Below, one piece after another: positions 9,988-20,699 of a stretch of DNA of 36,283 bases. A program made the position numbers and the translations under genes. This stretch comes from Priapulus caudatus. Its lineage: Eukaryota; Priapulida; Priapulimorpha; Priapulimorphida; Priapulidae. The notes beneath the pieces were generated by a model. It was given only the letters and a program-made list of their open reading frames with translations. It searched no databases and was not told where the DNA came from. How positions within the stretch are numbered: the stretch's first letter is position 1; each line of letters starts with the position of its first letter. The DNA is taken from assembly GCF_000485595.1 (NCBI RefSeq), contig NW_014577342.1, positions 186,180 through 222,462 on the forward strand, given 5' to 3'.

Positions 9988-10696
9988 GGGGCCCGTTATC
10001 AGAAACTTTGTAAAGTTACGATTAATTTTAAAACTAATGTTAATGTTAAGAGAAAAGTTAATAGCGTTGACAGAAACCTATCGTAACTAAACTTACGATA
10101 ACTTACGTAACTTACGATAACAGGAACTTCATCACAAGGCTGGTGATTGGATGAGAATCGATCACAAAATTTAGATTCATACACATTTATTGTACATCAC
10201 AGTAATTTATGCATATTATGATGGCTAACCACATATAAATAATATTTGATGAAAAACGACGTGGTCATGAATTTATTCTGTACAACAAGACAAATTCTCA
10301 CACTGTATAACGCGAGACGCGAGAGTCATGGCAAGCGTGGCATTCCTTTAAAACAAGAGAACAAATGCCATACGCCATTTGTAAATGTTTTGACACTTTT
10401 GTTTTGCTTCACGATCGGTAGATAATTAATGTTTTTGACGTGTTTTTCAAGAAAAACACATGATATTACTCATTAATATAAAATATAAGATCACAATAAT
10501 TGTAATTCTTAGTCTAAATGTGTTATTTTCATCTTAATATTAAAGTTAAGGGAGGGTCTAGGATCTCTTAAGTTAAGAGAAAAGTTACGAAAATTTTTAA
10601 TTCTCTTAACTTTACGAAGTTTCTGTCAACGTTCTAAGAGAAAAAGTTAATGTTAAGATTAATGTTAAGACTAATTTGTTTCTGACAACGGGCCCC
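9988..10696. mobile_element. Non-autonomous DNA transposon (MITE-like), GGGCCCGTT terminal inverted repeats
   Basis: The left end, GGGGCCCGTTATCAGAAAC at 9988, is repeated inverted at the right end, GTTTCTGACAACGGGCCCC, ending at 10696. That gives about 19-bp inverted ends with one mismatch. If the element is trimmed by one base on each side, a 3-bp duplication CTG flanks it (9986-9988 and 10696-10698). Subterminal regions on both sides carry repeats of GTTAATGTTAAGA and AAGTTACGA, which could be transposase-binding arrays. The interior has no transposase frame, so it would be mobilised in trans. A 3-bp duplication would suit PIF/Harbinger-like transposases, but the superfamily is not settled by sequence alone. 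Confidence 0.85.
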
Positions 10697-10701
10697 TGGG
10701 C

Positions 10702-11349
10702 TTGCGCACGCATCATTATCATAGATCTATGTTAACAGGCAATCTACGCACGCACTCTTCGCGTGATGCTGACGTGAGTGAAGCACAGACAAACTGTGTG
10801 TCAGACTCAACTGCACTCCACACTTATCTGCCAAACGCACAAACGTCTGCTGTTCGCATTTATCAAGTAGATTTCATCGCCGTGGTCGCCATTGCGCCCA
10901 ATGCCTTAGCCTGCACGCTCGCTCTATAGGCGTTTGTACTGGGACGCGAACCCAGCGGCACGTCAACGCGTCGATATTCGAGTCTATACATTAAATCAGA
11001 GCTTGACGATCGTGGATTGATTGCCCGTGATAATGGCCAGCGAGACTTGTTTATCTTGACATACTATACTATAGATTCAAACGCCGCGTGCATCTCCTCG
11101 AGCTTCAGAAATGCGCTGCGCGAGAGCAATTTTTTTGCTAGTTTAATCGATGAAATTGAAGATGGTTGTATGAGAGTGCATGCGGCGCGACGCGAGGCTG
11201 CGAGGATATTGAATGATGCTAATATAGATACGGTTATCTATCGAACGTTGTTCGTAGATATGTCATGTAGAGAAGTTAAGACACATACACAGTCACCCAC
11301 CGTACGCACGTACGAGTGCTTATGTTGTATTGTACATTGTGCGTTGTAA
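10702..11349 (+). pseudogene. Unidentified, nearly continuous open frame with one internal stop
   Basis: One reading frame runs for about 215 codons from 10702 to the TAA-type end at 11347-11349, broken only by a TAG at 10927-10929. The second half (10930-11349, 139 codons) is charged and mixed in composition, with stretches such as SLIDEIEDGCMRVHAARREA and LYIKSELDDRGLIARDNGQR that look protein-like rather than repeat-derived. I do not recognise the family and see no ATG-led start in the second half. It starts six bases after the right end of the DNA element at 9988-10696. It could be a decayed gene, an unannotated exon pair, or chance in moderately GC-rich DNA. Confidence 0.3.
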
Positions 11350-11576
11350 TTAACCAGTAGCGCTTCTAGCCAGGCGATGCATTGGCTTGTGTTCTGGCCT
11401 GGTGGTTCGTTGTTGTTTTGGTAATGACACGGGGCTAGCCCCGCCAAGGTCCGGTCGGTAATGACGAAAAACGGTCGGATTGAACAATGTACAAAACAAC
11501 ACTTATATGCACGGACGTGCGCGCACACGCACGCATGCACGCACCAATACACACAAGAACAAAATAATAAAACATA

Positions 11577-11666
11577 TTATATATATATATATATATAAAT
11601 AGAGAAAGTGGTTGAAAGAAAGAGGGAGAGAGAGAAGGGAGAGTGAGGTAAAGGAGAGGTAGGATG

Positions 11667-11739
<73 letters not shown>
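11577..11739. repeat. Compound microsatellite (TA)n-(GA)n-(GATA)n-(GACA)n up to a sequence gap
   Basis: TA repeats at about 11577-11597, GA-rich sequence at about 11600-11660, then GATA units (11667-11685) passing into GACA units that run into the N gap at 11740. Confidence 0.96.
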
Positions 11740-12151
11740 NNNNNNNNNNNNNNNNNNNNNNNNNNNNNNNNNNNNNNNNNNNNNNNNNNNNNNNNNNNNN
11801 NNNNNNNNNNNNNNNNNNNNNNNNNNNNNNNNNNNNNNNNNNNNNNNNNNNNNNNNNNNNNNNNNNNNNNNNNNNNNNNNNNNNNNNNNNNNNNNNNNNN
11901 NNNNNNNNNNNNNNNNNNNNNNNNNNNNNNNNNNNNNNNNNNNNNNNNNNNNNNNNNNNNNNNNNNNNNNNNNNNNNNNNNNNNNNNNNNNNNNNNNNNN
12001 NNNNNNNNNNNNNNNNNNNNNNNNNNNNNNNNNNNNNNNNNNNNNNNNNNNNNNNNNNNNNNNNNNNNNNNNNNNNNNNNNNNNNNNNNNNNNNNNNNNN
12101 NNNNNNNNNNNNNNNNNNNNNNNNNNNNNNNNNNNNNNNNNNNNNNNNNNN
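11740..12151. other. Assembly gap, 412 N
   Basis: Unknown bases. Frames drawn across it at 11435-12377 are meaningless. Confidence 1.
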
Positions 12152-12312
12152 CCGTCGTTCGTCTGTCCTGTCTGTCTGTCTTGTCTGTCGTGTCTGTCTG
12201 TCTTCTATTCTGTCTGTCGTAGATAGATAGATAGATAGGTAGATAGATAGATAGATAGATAAATAAATCGATAGAGGCGGGAGAGCAGGAAAGAGAGAGA
12301 GAGAGAGATAAA
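12152..12312. repeat. (CTGT)n then (GATA)n and (GA)n microsatellite right of the gap
   Basis: CTGT-rich sequence (12166-12219), GATA units (12220-12262), then a GA tract (12292-12310). The CTGT orientation is opposite to the GACA tract on the left side of the gap. Confidence 0.95.
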
Positions 12313-12507
12313 GAGATAATCTTACGCGAACGAAAATCGGACAGGCAAGCAATATATTTTAGGTAAACACAAATCAACGTAGTAAATTTCGTTATATAAT
12401 TCCGTTATGTAATTACGTTATGGAATTTCGTTACGCAATTTCGTAAAGCCGTAACGATGTCGAAATCTCCGAATAGGCATGCAAGGATGTCCGTAAATCG
12501 AAAGCTG

Positions 12508-13656
12508 TTAAATGTGTATCAATCCATTGGCCGATTGGAACAAATCAGTCGGTGACGTTGCTAAAACAATCTCGCCTTCATCGACCTGCTTCTGCGCTGA
12601 TGTTTCTATCACGTAAAAAGCAACAAGCCATGTGCCAGAATAAGCATTGTAATTCGCGCGAAGGATTTTACCGACTGCAATCTTGGCATAGAAAGTTCGC
12701 TCGAACTTTGACAATTTTCTTATCAAAACTCAAGTTGCCACAACATATATAGGCATGAGAAGGGTTTCACTCAGCATGCCGGTATTGTATCGTCCAGGAT
12801 TGATGCAAATACCCAGAACTTGTGGTTAATGACGTTGTGGTGTTTCAAGCTAGTATAGTTTCGTTGCACATCGCATGGAACGTGTAATCGTTGCAAGGGT
12901 GCAAGTATCCAGAGCAAACTGGTTGCGCTCGAAACGAATTTATGCATTGAATTCGTCAGTCGCGTCTCAACCACATCCGTATTTAAAGCCCGAGGTAAAA
13001 CCTGTGAGCCAGGGGGATATGCTGAGCAAGGCAATTGCCGTGAACCGTGTATGATTGCGGAAGTTGAAGAGTAATGGCGTAACGACTTCAGTGTAGTGAC
13101 AATGATTTACCACAACAGCACCCATATGATCGATCGTAACGGGCACTTCGACATCAAACAATTTGGTCATAAAATTCGAAAAAACACGCACACACGCACT
13201 CACGCACGCGCACGCATGTACTCGCACACACGTACACGCACAACTATATATATAAATATATAAATATATATATATATATATATAATAGCTTCTAACAAAC
13301 AACTAATAGTTAATAACTAATAAATATTGACAACTTATTTAAGGGAATTTCTAAATGTGATTGCTTAAAAATTACGTGGCACTTCAATCGTTTAAATGAG
13401 CGGACAGGTGGGTTTAATTTGCCAAGCTAATTATACCTAGGGATAGCACAATGGTATTGCGAACTCTACTCAGATATACATCCGATATTACCTTTCCCCG
13501 GTGACATTTGGCATTTCGCCTTCAATCTTGAACTTAGTGGTTTTAGGCGCGCAGTTCACCTTCCAGCTAAGGATGTCACGTTGATTGATTCTAAAAGGGT
13601 TGCCACAAACAGACATTAACAGTACTGACGGCGGGACTACGTTCACCACTACTCAA
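12508..13656 (-). pseudogene. Unidentified protein-like frames on the minus strand, broken
   Basis: Four minus-strand stretches read like protein. About 13656-13490 includes SVCGNPFRINQRDILSWKVN and ends GEMPNVTGE at a GTAATA donor-like site. About 13170-12967 includes TKLFDVEVPVTIDHMGAVVV. About 13000-12771 includes HKFVSSATSLLWILAPLQRL. About 12726-12508 includes ANYNAYSGTWLVAFYVIETS. The middle two would join by a frameshift near 12990. A CA/TA microsatellite (13175-13290) lies between the first and second. I recognise no family. Each piece alone is within chance length, and only their same-strand clustering suggests a decayed gene or exons. Confidence 0.25.
13175..13290. repeat. CA/GC-rich then (TA)n microsatellite
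   Basis: CACGCACGCGCACGCATG-type sequence (about 13183-13240) followed by TATATAAATATA repeats to about 13284. Confidence 0.93.
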
Positions 13657-13937
13657 CAGCTTGATAAATAAACGACAACCGCCAAGCAATCATTTGCGGC
13701 GTGAACGCACAAATGCATTGATCAAATTTGCACAGCCTGTAAGCCGGTGCGCTTGTTGTACGTTCATGAATGTTGAGGGGGCGGTAGTGTTATAGCGGGC
13801 ACAGCTAGTAGCTGCAGCTGTCAGTGTGCTCGCCAGCTAGCGACATCAACAGCTATTCGGCCGTCGAAACGTGTAAGCTTCTGACAGAGGATTCGCACAA
13901 ATGAATTCGTTCACTTTCAAGTAAGAGGCAAATAGGC

Positions 13938-13972
<35 letters not shown>

Positions 13973-14030
13973 CATACACACACATGCGCGCACGCACACA
14001 CGCGCACGCACGCACGCACGCACGCACTCA

Positions 14031-14083
<53 letters not shown>

Positions 14084-14400
14084 TATATAATATATATAGT
14101 AGTAGGTAAGGAAGGAACGAGAGAGAGAAGACGAGAGAGAGAGAAGGAGGAGAGAAGAGAGATGAGAGAGAGAGGGAGAGGAGAGAGCGAGAAAAGAGGA
14201 GAAGAGAGAGAGAGAGAGAGAGAAGAAGGAGAACGAAGAAAACGAGAGAGAGAAATGAGAGGAGAGAGAGAGAGAGAGGAGAGAGAGAGTAGATAGAGAG
14301 AGAGCGAGAGAGAGAGAGAAGAGAGAGAGAGAGAAGAGAAGAGACGAGCGAGAGGAGAGCGCAGCGGCGAGACAAGAGAGAGAGCGAGAGAGAGAGTAGT
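13938..14400. repeat. Compound microsatellite (TA)n-(CGCA)n-(CA)n-(GA)n
   Basis: TA tract 13938-13964, CACGCACG units 13980-14028, clean CA run 14031-14080, TA-rich 14082-14097, then a long impure GA block to about 14400. The minus-strand open frames of 127-207 codons (13853-14483) are Ser/Leu translations of the CT strand and not genes. Confidence 0.97.
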
Positions 14401-14885
14401 AGAGGGCAACGACAAAAGAAGTCATAATATGTAATGTAACATGGAAATATAAAACCAAATATCTTGGCAATCTCAAAAGTCAAGATATAATTATAAAATA
14501 TTATAGGTTAAATATGATGAATATTTCATATAATTATCATCTTCTATATGTATGATTCGAAAAATACTGATGGTAAACGTGTGCGAGTATGTGACGTACA
14601 AATGGAATAATAAAGTAAATAAGCAATGGGAAAATCAATGTTTCCCCACTATGCTGTGCCTGTTACAATAGCTAAATATATTTCGCGACTACTCTGCCGC
14701 CTACGATTCGGTTTGCAAACGAAGGTGTGAGTCAGTGACGTTGACTGTAATACGCAGAATTGTTAAAATGCAGCATAGTAAAACTACTCCAAAAACTAAG
14801 CTTCTAGACGAATTTCGAAATTTCCGTGTTGACACCTTTTCCTAAAAGATGCTGTGTCATATAATACCAAGACAGATTTCTTATA
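14401..14885. other. No gene recognised
   Basis: AT-rich single-copy-looking spacer between the GA block and the GGTGATGY array. No exon, RNA or mobile element is visible. Confidence 0.5.
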
Positions 14886-14896
14886 GGTTTGCTGAT

Positions 14897-16462
14897 AGTG
14901 CAGCGGTGATGGTGTGTGGGTGATGCGATGATGTGGTGATGTGGCTGATTGCGGCTGTATGTGGTGACGCACGGTGATGCGGTGATGGTGGAATAAATGC
15001 GACTGATGCGGTGATGCTGTGAATGGCGGTGACTGTGGTGAATGCGTGATGTGGTGATCTGTGATGTGGTGATAGCGGTGATGTGGTGAATGCCGGTGAT
15101 GAACGGTGATGTGGTGATTGCGATGATGCAGGTGAGGCGGTGATGCGGTGATGTGGTGATGCGCTGATGGTGGGTGATGCTGTGCATGTGGTGATGCGGT
15201 GATGTGGTGATCGCGGTGATGTGGGTGATGCGGTGATGCTGGTGATGTGTGAATGCTGTGAAGAGGTGATACAGTGATGGCGGTGACTGTGGTGGATGGC
15301 AGGTGAATGGTATGCTGGTGATGCGTGAATGTTGTGATGCGGTGATGTGGTGAATGCGGTGATGGCGCGTGATTGCGCGTGATGCGGTGATGCGGTGATG
15401 CGGTGATGCGCGGGTGATGTGTGATGGCGGTGATGTGCGTGATAGTGGTTGATGTGGTTGATGCGGTGATGCGCGTTGAAGGCGGATGATGCGGTGATGT
15501 GGTATGTGGTGATGCACGTGAATGCGTATGTGGTGATGTGGTGATGCGGTGATGTGTGAGCGGTGATCGTGGTATGCGAGTGAATGTGGTGATAGCGGTG
15601 ATGTGGTGATGTGGTGATGTGGTGATTGTGGTGATCGGGGGGGTGATGTGGTGGTGTGGTGATGTGGTGATGGGTGATGCGGTGATTGCGCGTGATGTGT
15701 TGATGCGGTGATGCGGTTGATGCGGTGATTTGTGATGGCGGTGATGCGGTGTGCAGTGATGTGTGGTGTTGGTGATGCAGTGTGATGTGATGATGTGACT
15801 GTGGTGATGGGTGATGCCGCGTGATGTGTTGATGGCGTGATGGTGGTGATGTGGTGATGCGGTGATGCGGTGATAGCGTGATGCGGTCGATGTGGATGAG
15901 TGGCTGTGATGTGTGATCGGCGGTGATGTGCGGATGCGGTGATGTGGTGATGCGGTATGCGGTGAATGGTGGTGATATGCGGTCGATGCGGTTGATGCAG
16001 TGATCGGTGATGTGTGATGCGGCGTGATGGTGGTGTATGTGGTGATGCGGTATTTGGTTGATGCGCGTATGTGGTGATGCGCGGTGATGCGGTGATGTGG
16101 TGTTGCAGTGATGCGTTGAATGTGGTGATTGCGTGATAGCCGGTGATGTGGTGACAGTGAATGCGGTGATGTGGTGATGTGTGATGCGTGATGTGGATGA
16201 CTGTGTGATGCGGTGATGCGGTGATGCGGTGATTCGGCTGATGTGTGATTCGGTGATGTGGTAGATGCGGTGCGATGCGGTGATGTGCGTGGGGAGGTGA
16301 ATGGGCAGTGAGTGATGATGCGGTGATTGTGGTGATCGCGGTGATGCGGTGATGTGGTGATGCGGGTGATGCGGTGATGCGGTGATGGCGGTGATCGGTG
16401 ATGCGCTTGATGGTCGGTATGTGGTGATGTGGTGATGGTGGTGAGGCGGTGTTGGTGTCATG
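14897..16462. repeat. Minisatellite of 8-bp unit GGTGATGY, about 1.55 kb
   Basis: About 180-190 copies of GGTGATGC or GGTGATGT, mixed without strict alternation and interrupted by frequent single-base indels and CTGTGATG/GTGAATGC variants. The minus-strand frames of 528 and 553 codons (14804-16467) translate to HHRITASPHH-type strings, shift register with each indel, and are not genes. In places GGTGATGCGGTGATGT forms a 16-bp higher-order unit. Confidence 0.96.
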
Positions 16463-16739
16463 CACAACGATGTTGTTGGGTTGGATTTTATCCGCGATGC
16501 CTAGAATTCCAGTCTCAATCTCTTACTAGACTCGTGATCTTATACTATGTTTCGAGAAAAAGGACTAGCGACAGATGGTTATTGACGTGATGGACAATAA
16601 TGGACAATCATTGATGGATGTGATTGGACAATGATGATTGATTATGAGGTTAATTGAATTACGCTCATAAATCGTAGGTAAACATGGGCTAGTATACTGT
16701 ATCCGTAATTCTCTCCATGGATTGATAATATTAACGACG

Positions 16740-16965
16740 CACACCACAATACACACGTCCACGCCCCACACACATACCATTACAAACACAACACACATAC
16801 ACACTACACACACACTACACACACACACCACCCCCCAACACGACAAATACACATACATACACACACACCACACAACACACACAGCACCAGCACATCAAAA
16901 CACACACACCACACACCACACACACAGAAACACATGCCACACATTTACACACGGGCCTGCTAAAC
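16740..16965. repeat. Degenerate (CA)n repeat
   Basis: CACACACCACA-type sequence with interspersed ACAT and CCCC interruptions. The His/Thr-rich plus-strand frame (16722-17060) and its Cys/Val-rich antisense are artefacts. Confidence 0.93.
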
Positions 16966-17116
16966 ACAAGCATTTGTGCTTTTATATTTGCGTTTTTCTT
17001 GTACAATATCGAATGCACTGCATGGCGAAAATATCTGAGGTGGCAGCTGTGTATTCATGACCGAACGATAGACTGGCTGTGTGCAGTGCGGGCGCTAGTG
17101 CTCGTATAACGACAAT

Positions 17117-17336
17117 GATCACCGTATTAGGCCTCTGCATCCTTACTGCTTCGTGCATGACGGTCACGCCAAGGGAAAGTCAATACACTGGCGAGCTACC
17201 ACTATACCGCGCAACATGGCGCTCTATTACGCCCAGTCCACGTATTCCCGCAAGAAGAAGCATACGTCGCTATATGTCTGATGTCTCTCTCTCTGTCTAT
17301 GTGTCTGTATGTCTGTCTGTCTGTGTAGCTGTCTGA
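17117..17336 (+). CDS. Possible small secreted peptide or first exon
   Basis: An ATG at 17117 opens with MITVLGLCILTASCMTVTPR, a short hydrophobic N-terminus followed by small and polar residues, as in a signal peptide. A basic stretch with dibasic sites (PARRSIRRYMSD) follows. Downstream of about 17284 the frame runs into the CTGT microsatellite and stops at 17334-17336, so only about 55 residues are non-repetitive. There is no recognised mature peptide, no clear splice donor and no cysteine framework. It may be a first exon, a pseudogene or chance. Confidence 0.2.
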
Positions 17337-17782
17337 ATGTCTGTCTGTATGTCTAAAGTGTCTTATGTCTGTCTGCTGGTAGTGCTGTCTGTCTGCGTCT
17401 GTCTGTCTGTCTGTCTGTATGTCTGTGTGTATGCGCGTATGCTGTATGCGTGTATGCGTGAAGCGTGTATGCGCTGTGTGCGTGTGGTGCCGTTGTGTGC
17501 GTGTATGCCGTGTGTGCGTGTGTGCGTGTGCGTGTGTGCGTGCTTGTGCGTGTGTGCGTGTGTGCGTGTGTGCGTGTGTGTCGTGTGTGCGTGTGTGCGT
17601 GTAGCGTATGTATGCCGTGTCATGCGTTGTATGCGCGTGTCAATGCGATGTATGCGTGTATGCGTGTATGTTATTTCGTGTATGCGTGTATGCGTGTATG
17701 CGTGTATGCGTGTATGCGTGTATGCGTGTATGCGTGTAATGCGTGTATTGCGTGTATGCGTGTAGCGTGTAATGCGTGTATT
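17283..17782. repeat. Compound microsatellite (CTGT)n-(GTGTGC)n-(GTATGC)n
   Basis: CTGT units (17283-17430), GTGTGCGTGT runs (17480-17605), then 8-bp GTGTATGC units (17640-17782). The LINE fragment starts directly after it. Confidence 0.96.
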
Positions 17783-19735
17783 AAACAAACACAGTACCTT
17801 TGGCCAAAACAAGACTTCTGAACAATTGACAACACATCTACTAGCAGACTGACGACTGATATAATGCAGATGCATTTACTCTTACTGCCAATGTAGCCCG
17901 GAAATAGCAAACAAAATTCCAAATGCCACGACAGGATCACATCTCAATAAATTCTTCCCCTCCCTAATCAGCCAGAAGTCCTCTTTTTTAAACAGCGCCA
18001 TTGTTTGTGAAGAGATTAGATAGTCATAAATAACGCTTAGACATACAGAAAGCCGCAGGACCTGACACTATTCCTAATTAAATTTATCAAGAATTCTAAA
18101 AAACCCAGGGTTGCTCCTCATATGTGTGATATTTTTAATGACTGCATTGTGTAACAAGAGTGTATTCCGCTAAGTATATTAAAAATTGCTAAATATACTA
18201 GTCTACAAAGCCAACTGTCCAAACACGGCCTTATCAAACTATCCGGCCCCATATCTCTCCTTATCACACCTTTCCAAAAATATTCGAAAAAATAATTTAT
18301 GACAGGACCTTCTTACAAGTTTTCTAAGTCATAAATGTGATATATTCTCTTCCTTTTCAAATTGGAATTAGAAAAAATCATTCAACTCACTGGCAAGATC
18401 TCAATTTCTGAATTGTATGATACTCTCCATTAAATCAATAATGAAGGCAAAAATTAGTGTGGAATCTTCTTGATTTGTCAAAAGGCTTTTGATAACTGTC
18501 CAGCATAAAAATATACTGCTTCTAACCGAACACTATGGTTGTGAGAGGCCCAACCCTGGAACTATTGCACAGCTATTCTCAAAGTCGTAAACAATATTCA
18601 CAATTAATGACTCATTTCGCATCTTTGAATATATCGTGGCGGTGTTTCGCACAGGGATCAATCATCTTGGTCCGCGCCTACATTTCTAAAATTATGTAAA
18701 TGACCATCCCTTAGCTTCAAATTTTAGTTCCAGATTATTTGCTGATGATACGAATCTTTTTATGTCAAGTTCATAATTTACTGAACTTGAAAATTAATTA
18801 AATCGAGAAATTAAACATGTCAAAGGAGGGCTAGATGCCTAATTGAGATTATCCTTAATTGTGAAAAAACTAAATACATTGATTCTTCAGTAACAAAATG
18901 TAAATTATGACATGTGTTTGAGATTCACATTGATAACTTTCAGGGGCTACATGACGGTGGCGTAGAAAAGTAGTAAAATTACCATGGGTGTTCATTTTGA
19001 CACTAAATTAATATTGGATTTCCAAGTGAATATTCACACGGGAAGCACTAAAGCGGCTAAATCTGCTGGAATTCTCTCAAAACTTTCAGACACGTACGTG
19101 AATGTCAGTACGCTAAAGATGATTTACTTTTGGCTTAGTTACCCTTACCTTTTATATGGCCAACACTAAGCTGGGGTCAGCGAGCAAAAAGCCGCGACCC
19201 TTCAAACAATCAAACTCGGTCCACAATAAGAATATTAAATACAATGAGTTTTGGACTGGAATGAGAGAACATAGTCACCACTAATTTCTCTAAACTAGTC
19301 TCCAAACTAAATGATATTCATTAAACTAGAACTACTCAAATTTATATTATAAGTTTACTTTGCAAACGAACTGTCGACCTTTTCCGTCAACTATTTTATA
19401 TTAGAAATACTGCTCATTAGCACTCCCAGCTATACTAGATTTCAACATCAATGTCCTATCATCTTCCACAAGGTTTTAAACACTTCTCTTGGCATATAAA
19501 TCTCTAAAGTTTGTGTAGTGTCAAACTCTGGAGTGACATACCCGTACATATAAAAAACCTACCTTCTCCAAGTTCAAAATTCGCTATAAAATAGTTTATT
19601 ACAAAACACTGACTTACGTGTAACACCTAGTGGAGTCCTTCTCAGCTGATTTGTTTATTCTTATTATATATATAAACCATAAAATTCGTTTTAACGATTT
19701 AAACGAAAATAAAGATCTTTAAATCGTACAAATTG
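17783..19735 (+). mobile_element. 5'-truncated, decayed non-LTR retrotransposon (LINE, CR1/Jockey-like reverse transcriptase)
   Basis: Successive reverse transcriptase blocks are readable in order, in shifting frames. They are: ANKIPNATTGSHLNKFFP (about 17900-17960), KAAGPDTIP (18049-18075), LSGPISLL then FPKIFEKIIYDR (18240-18310), FQIGIRKNHSTHWQ (about 18355-18396), LDLSKGF (about 18465-18490), QGSII (about 18650), RLFADDTNLFMSS (18732-18770, with the catalytic FADD pair), LGVHFDTKL and the 61-codon stretch at 18984-19169 ending WLSYPYLLYG, and VKLWSDIPVHIKNLPS (19519-19566). This is the order of a LINE polymerase and its C-terminal domain. The endonuclease half is missing, as in 5'-truncated copies. 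There are many stops and frameshifts, so it is inactive. The tail at about 19680-19735 is AT-rich with a TTTAA/CGTTTTAACGATTTAAACG motif and no poly(A). Confidence 0.9.
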
Positions 19736-19907
19736 TTTTTTGTCTTGTCTCCATATATAATTATCTAACTGAGTCTACCTGTATTTGTAGCAGTGACTGT
19801 GAGTGGTTATTGTGCTCGTCAGTAATTAAGCTTATCATTTTAACTGATTTTGTTTATTTAATATTGTTTATATAATTTTTATATTAATTATTTATTTATT
19901 TTGTCAG

Positions 19908-20335
19908 CATGTTTTTTCAAAGCTAAAGTCACCACTGGGGGCCAGGACTGTCCAACGCCGATAACCCCGATGGGGGCAGGATCTCCCCGACCGTAAAATT
20001 TATAAATCCGTGCGATCCGGGTGTAAAAATTACGAGTACGTCGAAAAAAAAGCATCATCGGGCGGATCGTGCCGGAACCAGCACGGAAGGCACACGGAAT
20101 GAACACGAACCAACTACGGATGTACCCGCGGACCAGCACGCAGCGGCCACAGACCATCCAGGATTGTGGCCCGATGAAGCGGACCGCAGCAGGAATCACC
20201 AACGACCGCCCCGGAGCCGCGCCCGGAACCGCACGGACCTCACCCGCGGATAGAACCTATCGAACTAGCCGCAGACGCTACTTACGGACCGCTCCCGAAA
20301 GCCCGCGGACCAGAAGCATTTTTGGCTAAATAAAG
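19908..20335 (+). other. Small GC-rich island with an open but unidentified frame
   Basis: Base composition changes sharply from AT-rich to GC-rich at about 19925. From 19927 one plus frame stays open for about 108 codons to TAG near 20251, reading ADNPDGGRISPTVKFINPCD and later GTSTEGTRNEHEPTTDV. Other frames on both strands are also long (20069-20329 plus, 19888-20202 minus), as expected for GC-rich DNA. TTTATTTTGTCAG just upstream (to 19907) resembles a splice acceptor, but a TAA follows in one frame. Candidates are the ORF1 part of another retroelement, an exon, or chance. Confidence 0.3.
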
Positions 20336-20344
20336 TACAACACA

Positions 20345-20575
20345 TAGTATTATGCATGTATGTGTGTATGTATTTATGTATGATATGCATGGCATGCATG
20401 CAATGCATAGCATGCATGTACCTGTATGGCATGTATGCATGTATGTAGTATGTATGTATGTATGTAGTATGTTATGATGTATGTATGTATGTATGTATTG
20501 TATGTACTGTATGTAAGTATGTAATGTATGTATGTTATGTATGTATGTCATGTATTATGTATGTTTCTGTATGTA

Positions 20576-20620
<45 letters not shown>

Positions 20621-20690
20621 GTCTGTCTGTCTGTGTGCCTGCCTGTCTGTCTGCGTGCTTGTCCCTTTGTCTGTCTGTTTTTCACTGCAG
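20345..20690. repeat. Compound microsatellite (ATGT)n-(CTGT)n
   Basis: ATGCATGC and TATG units (20345-20570), then CTGT units (20575-20665) with a few substitutions at the right edge. Short Cys/Val and Tyr/Val frames are artefacts. Confidence 0.96.
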
Positions 20691-20699
20691 TCACATTGT

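Noticed and set aside
11435-12377. Long minus-strand frames across the gap
   Set aside because: More than 130 codons are N, and the rest is tetranucleotide repeat.
14804-16467. Two minus-strand frames above 520 codons, His/Ser/Thr-rich
   Set aside because: They are antisense of the GGTGATGY array. Both overlap the same DNA in different frames.
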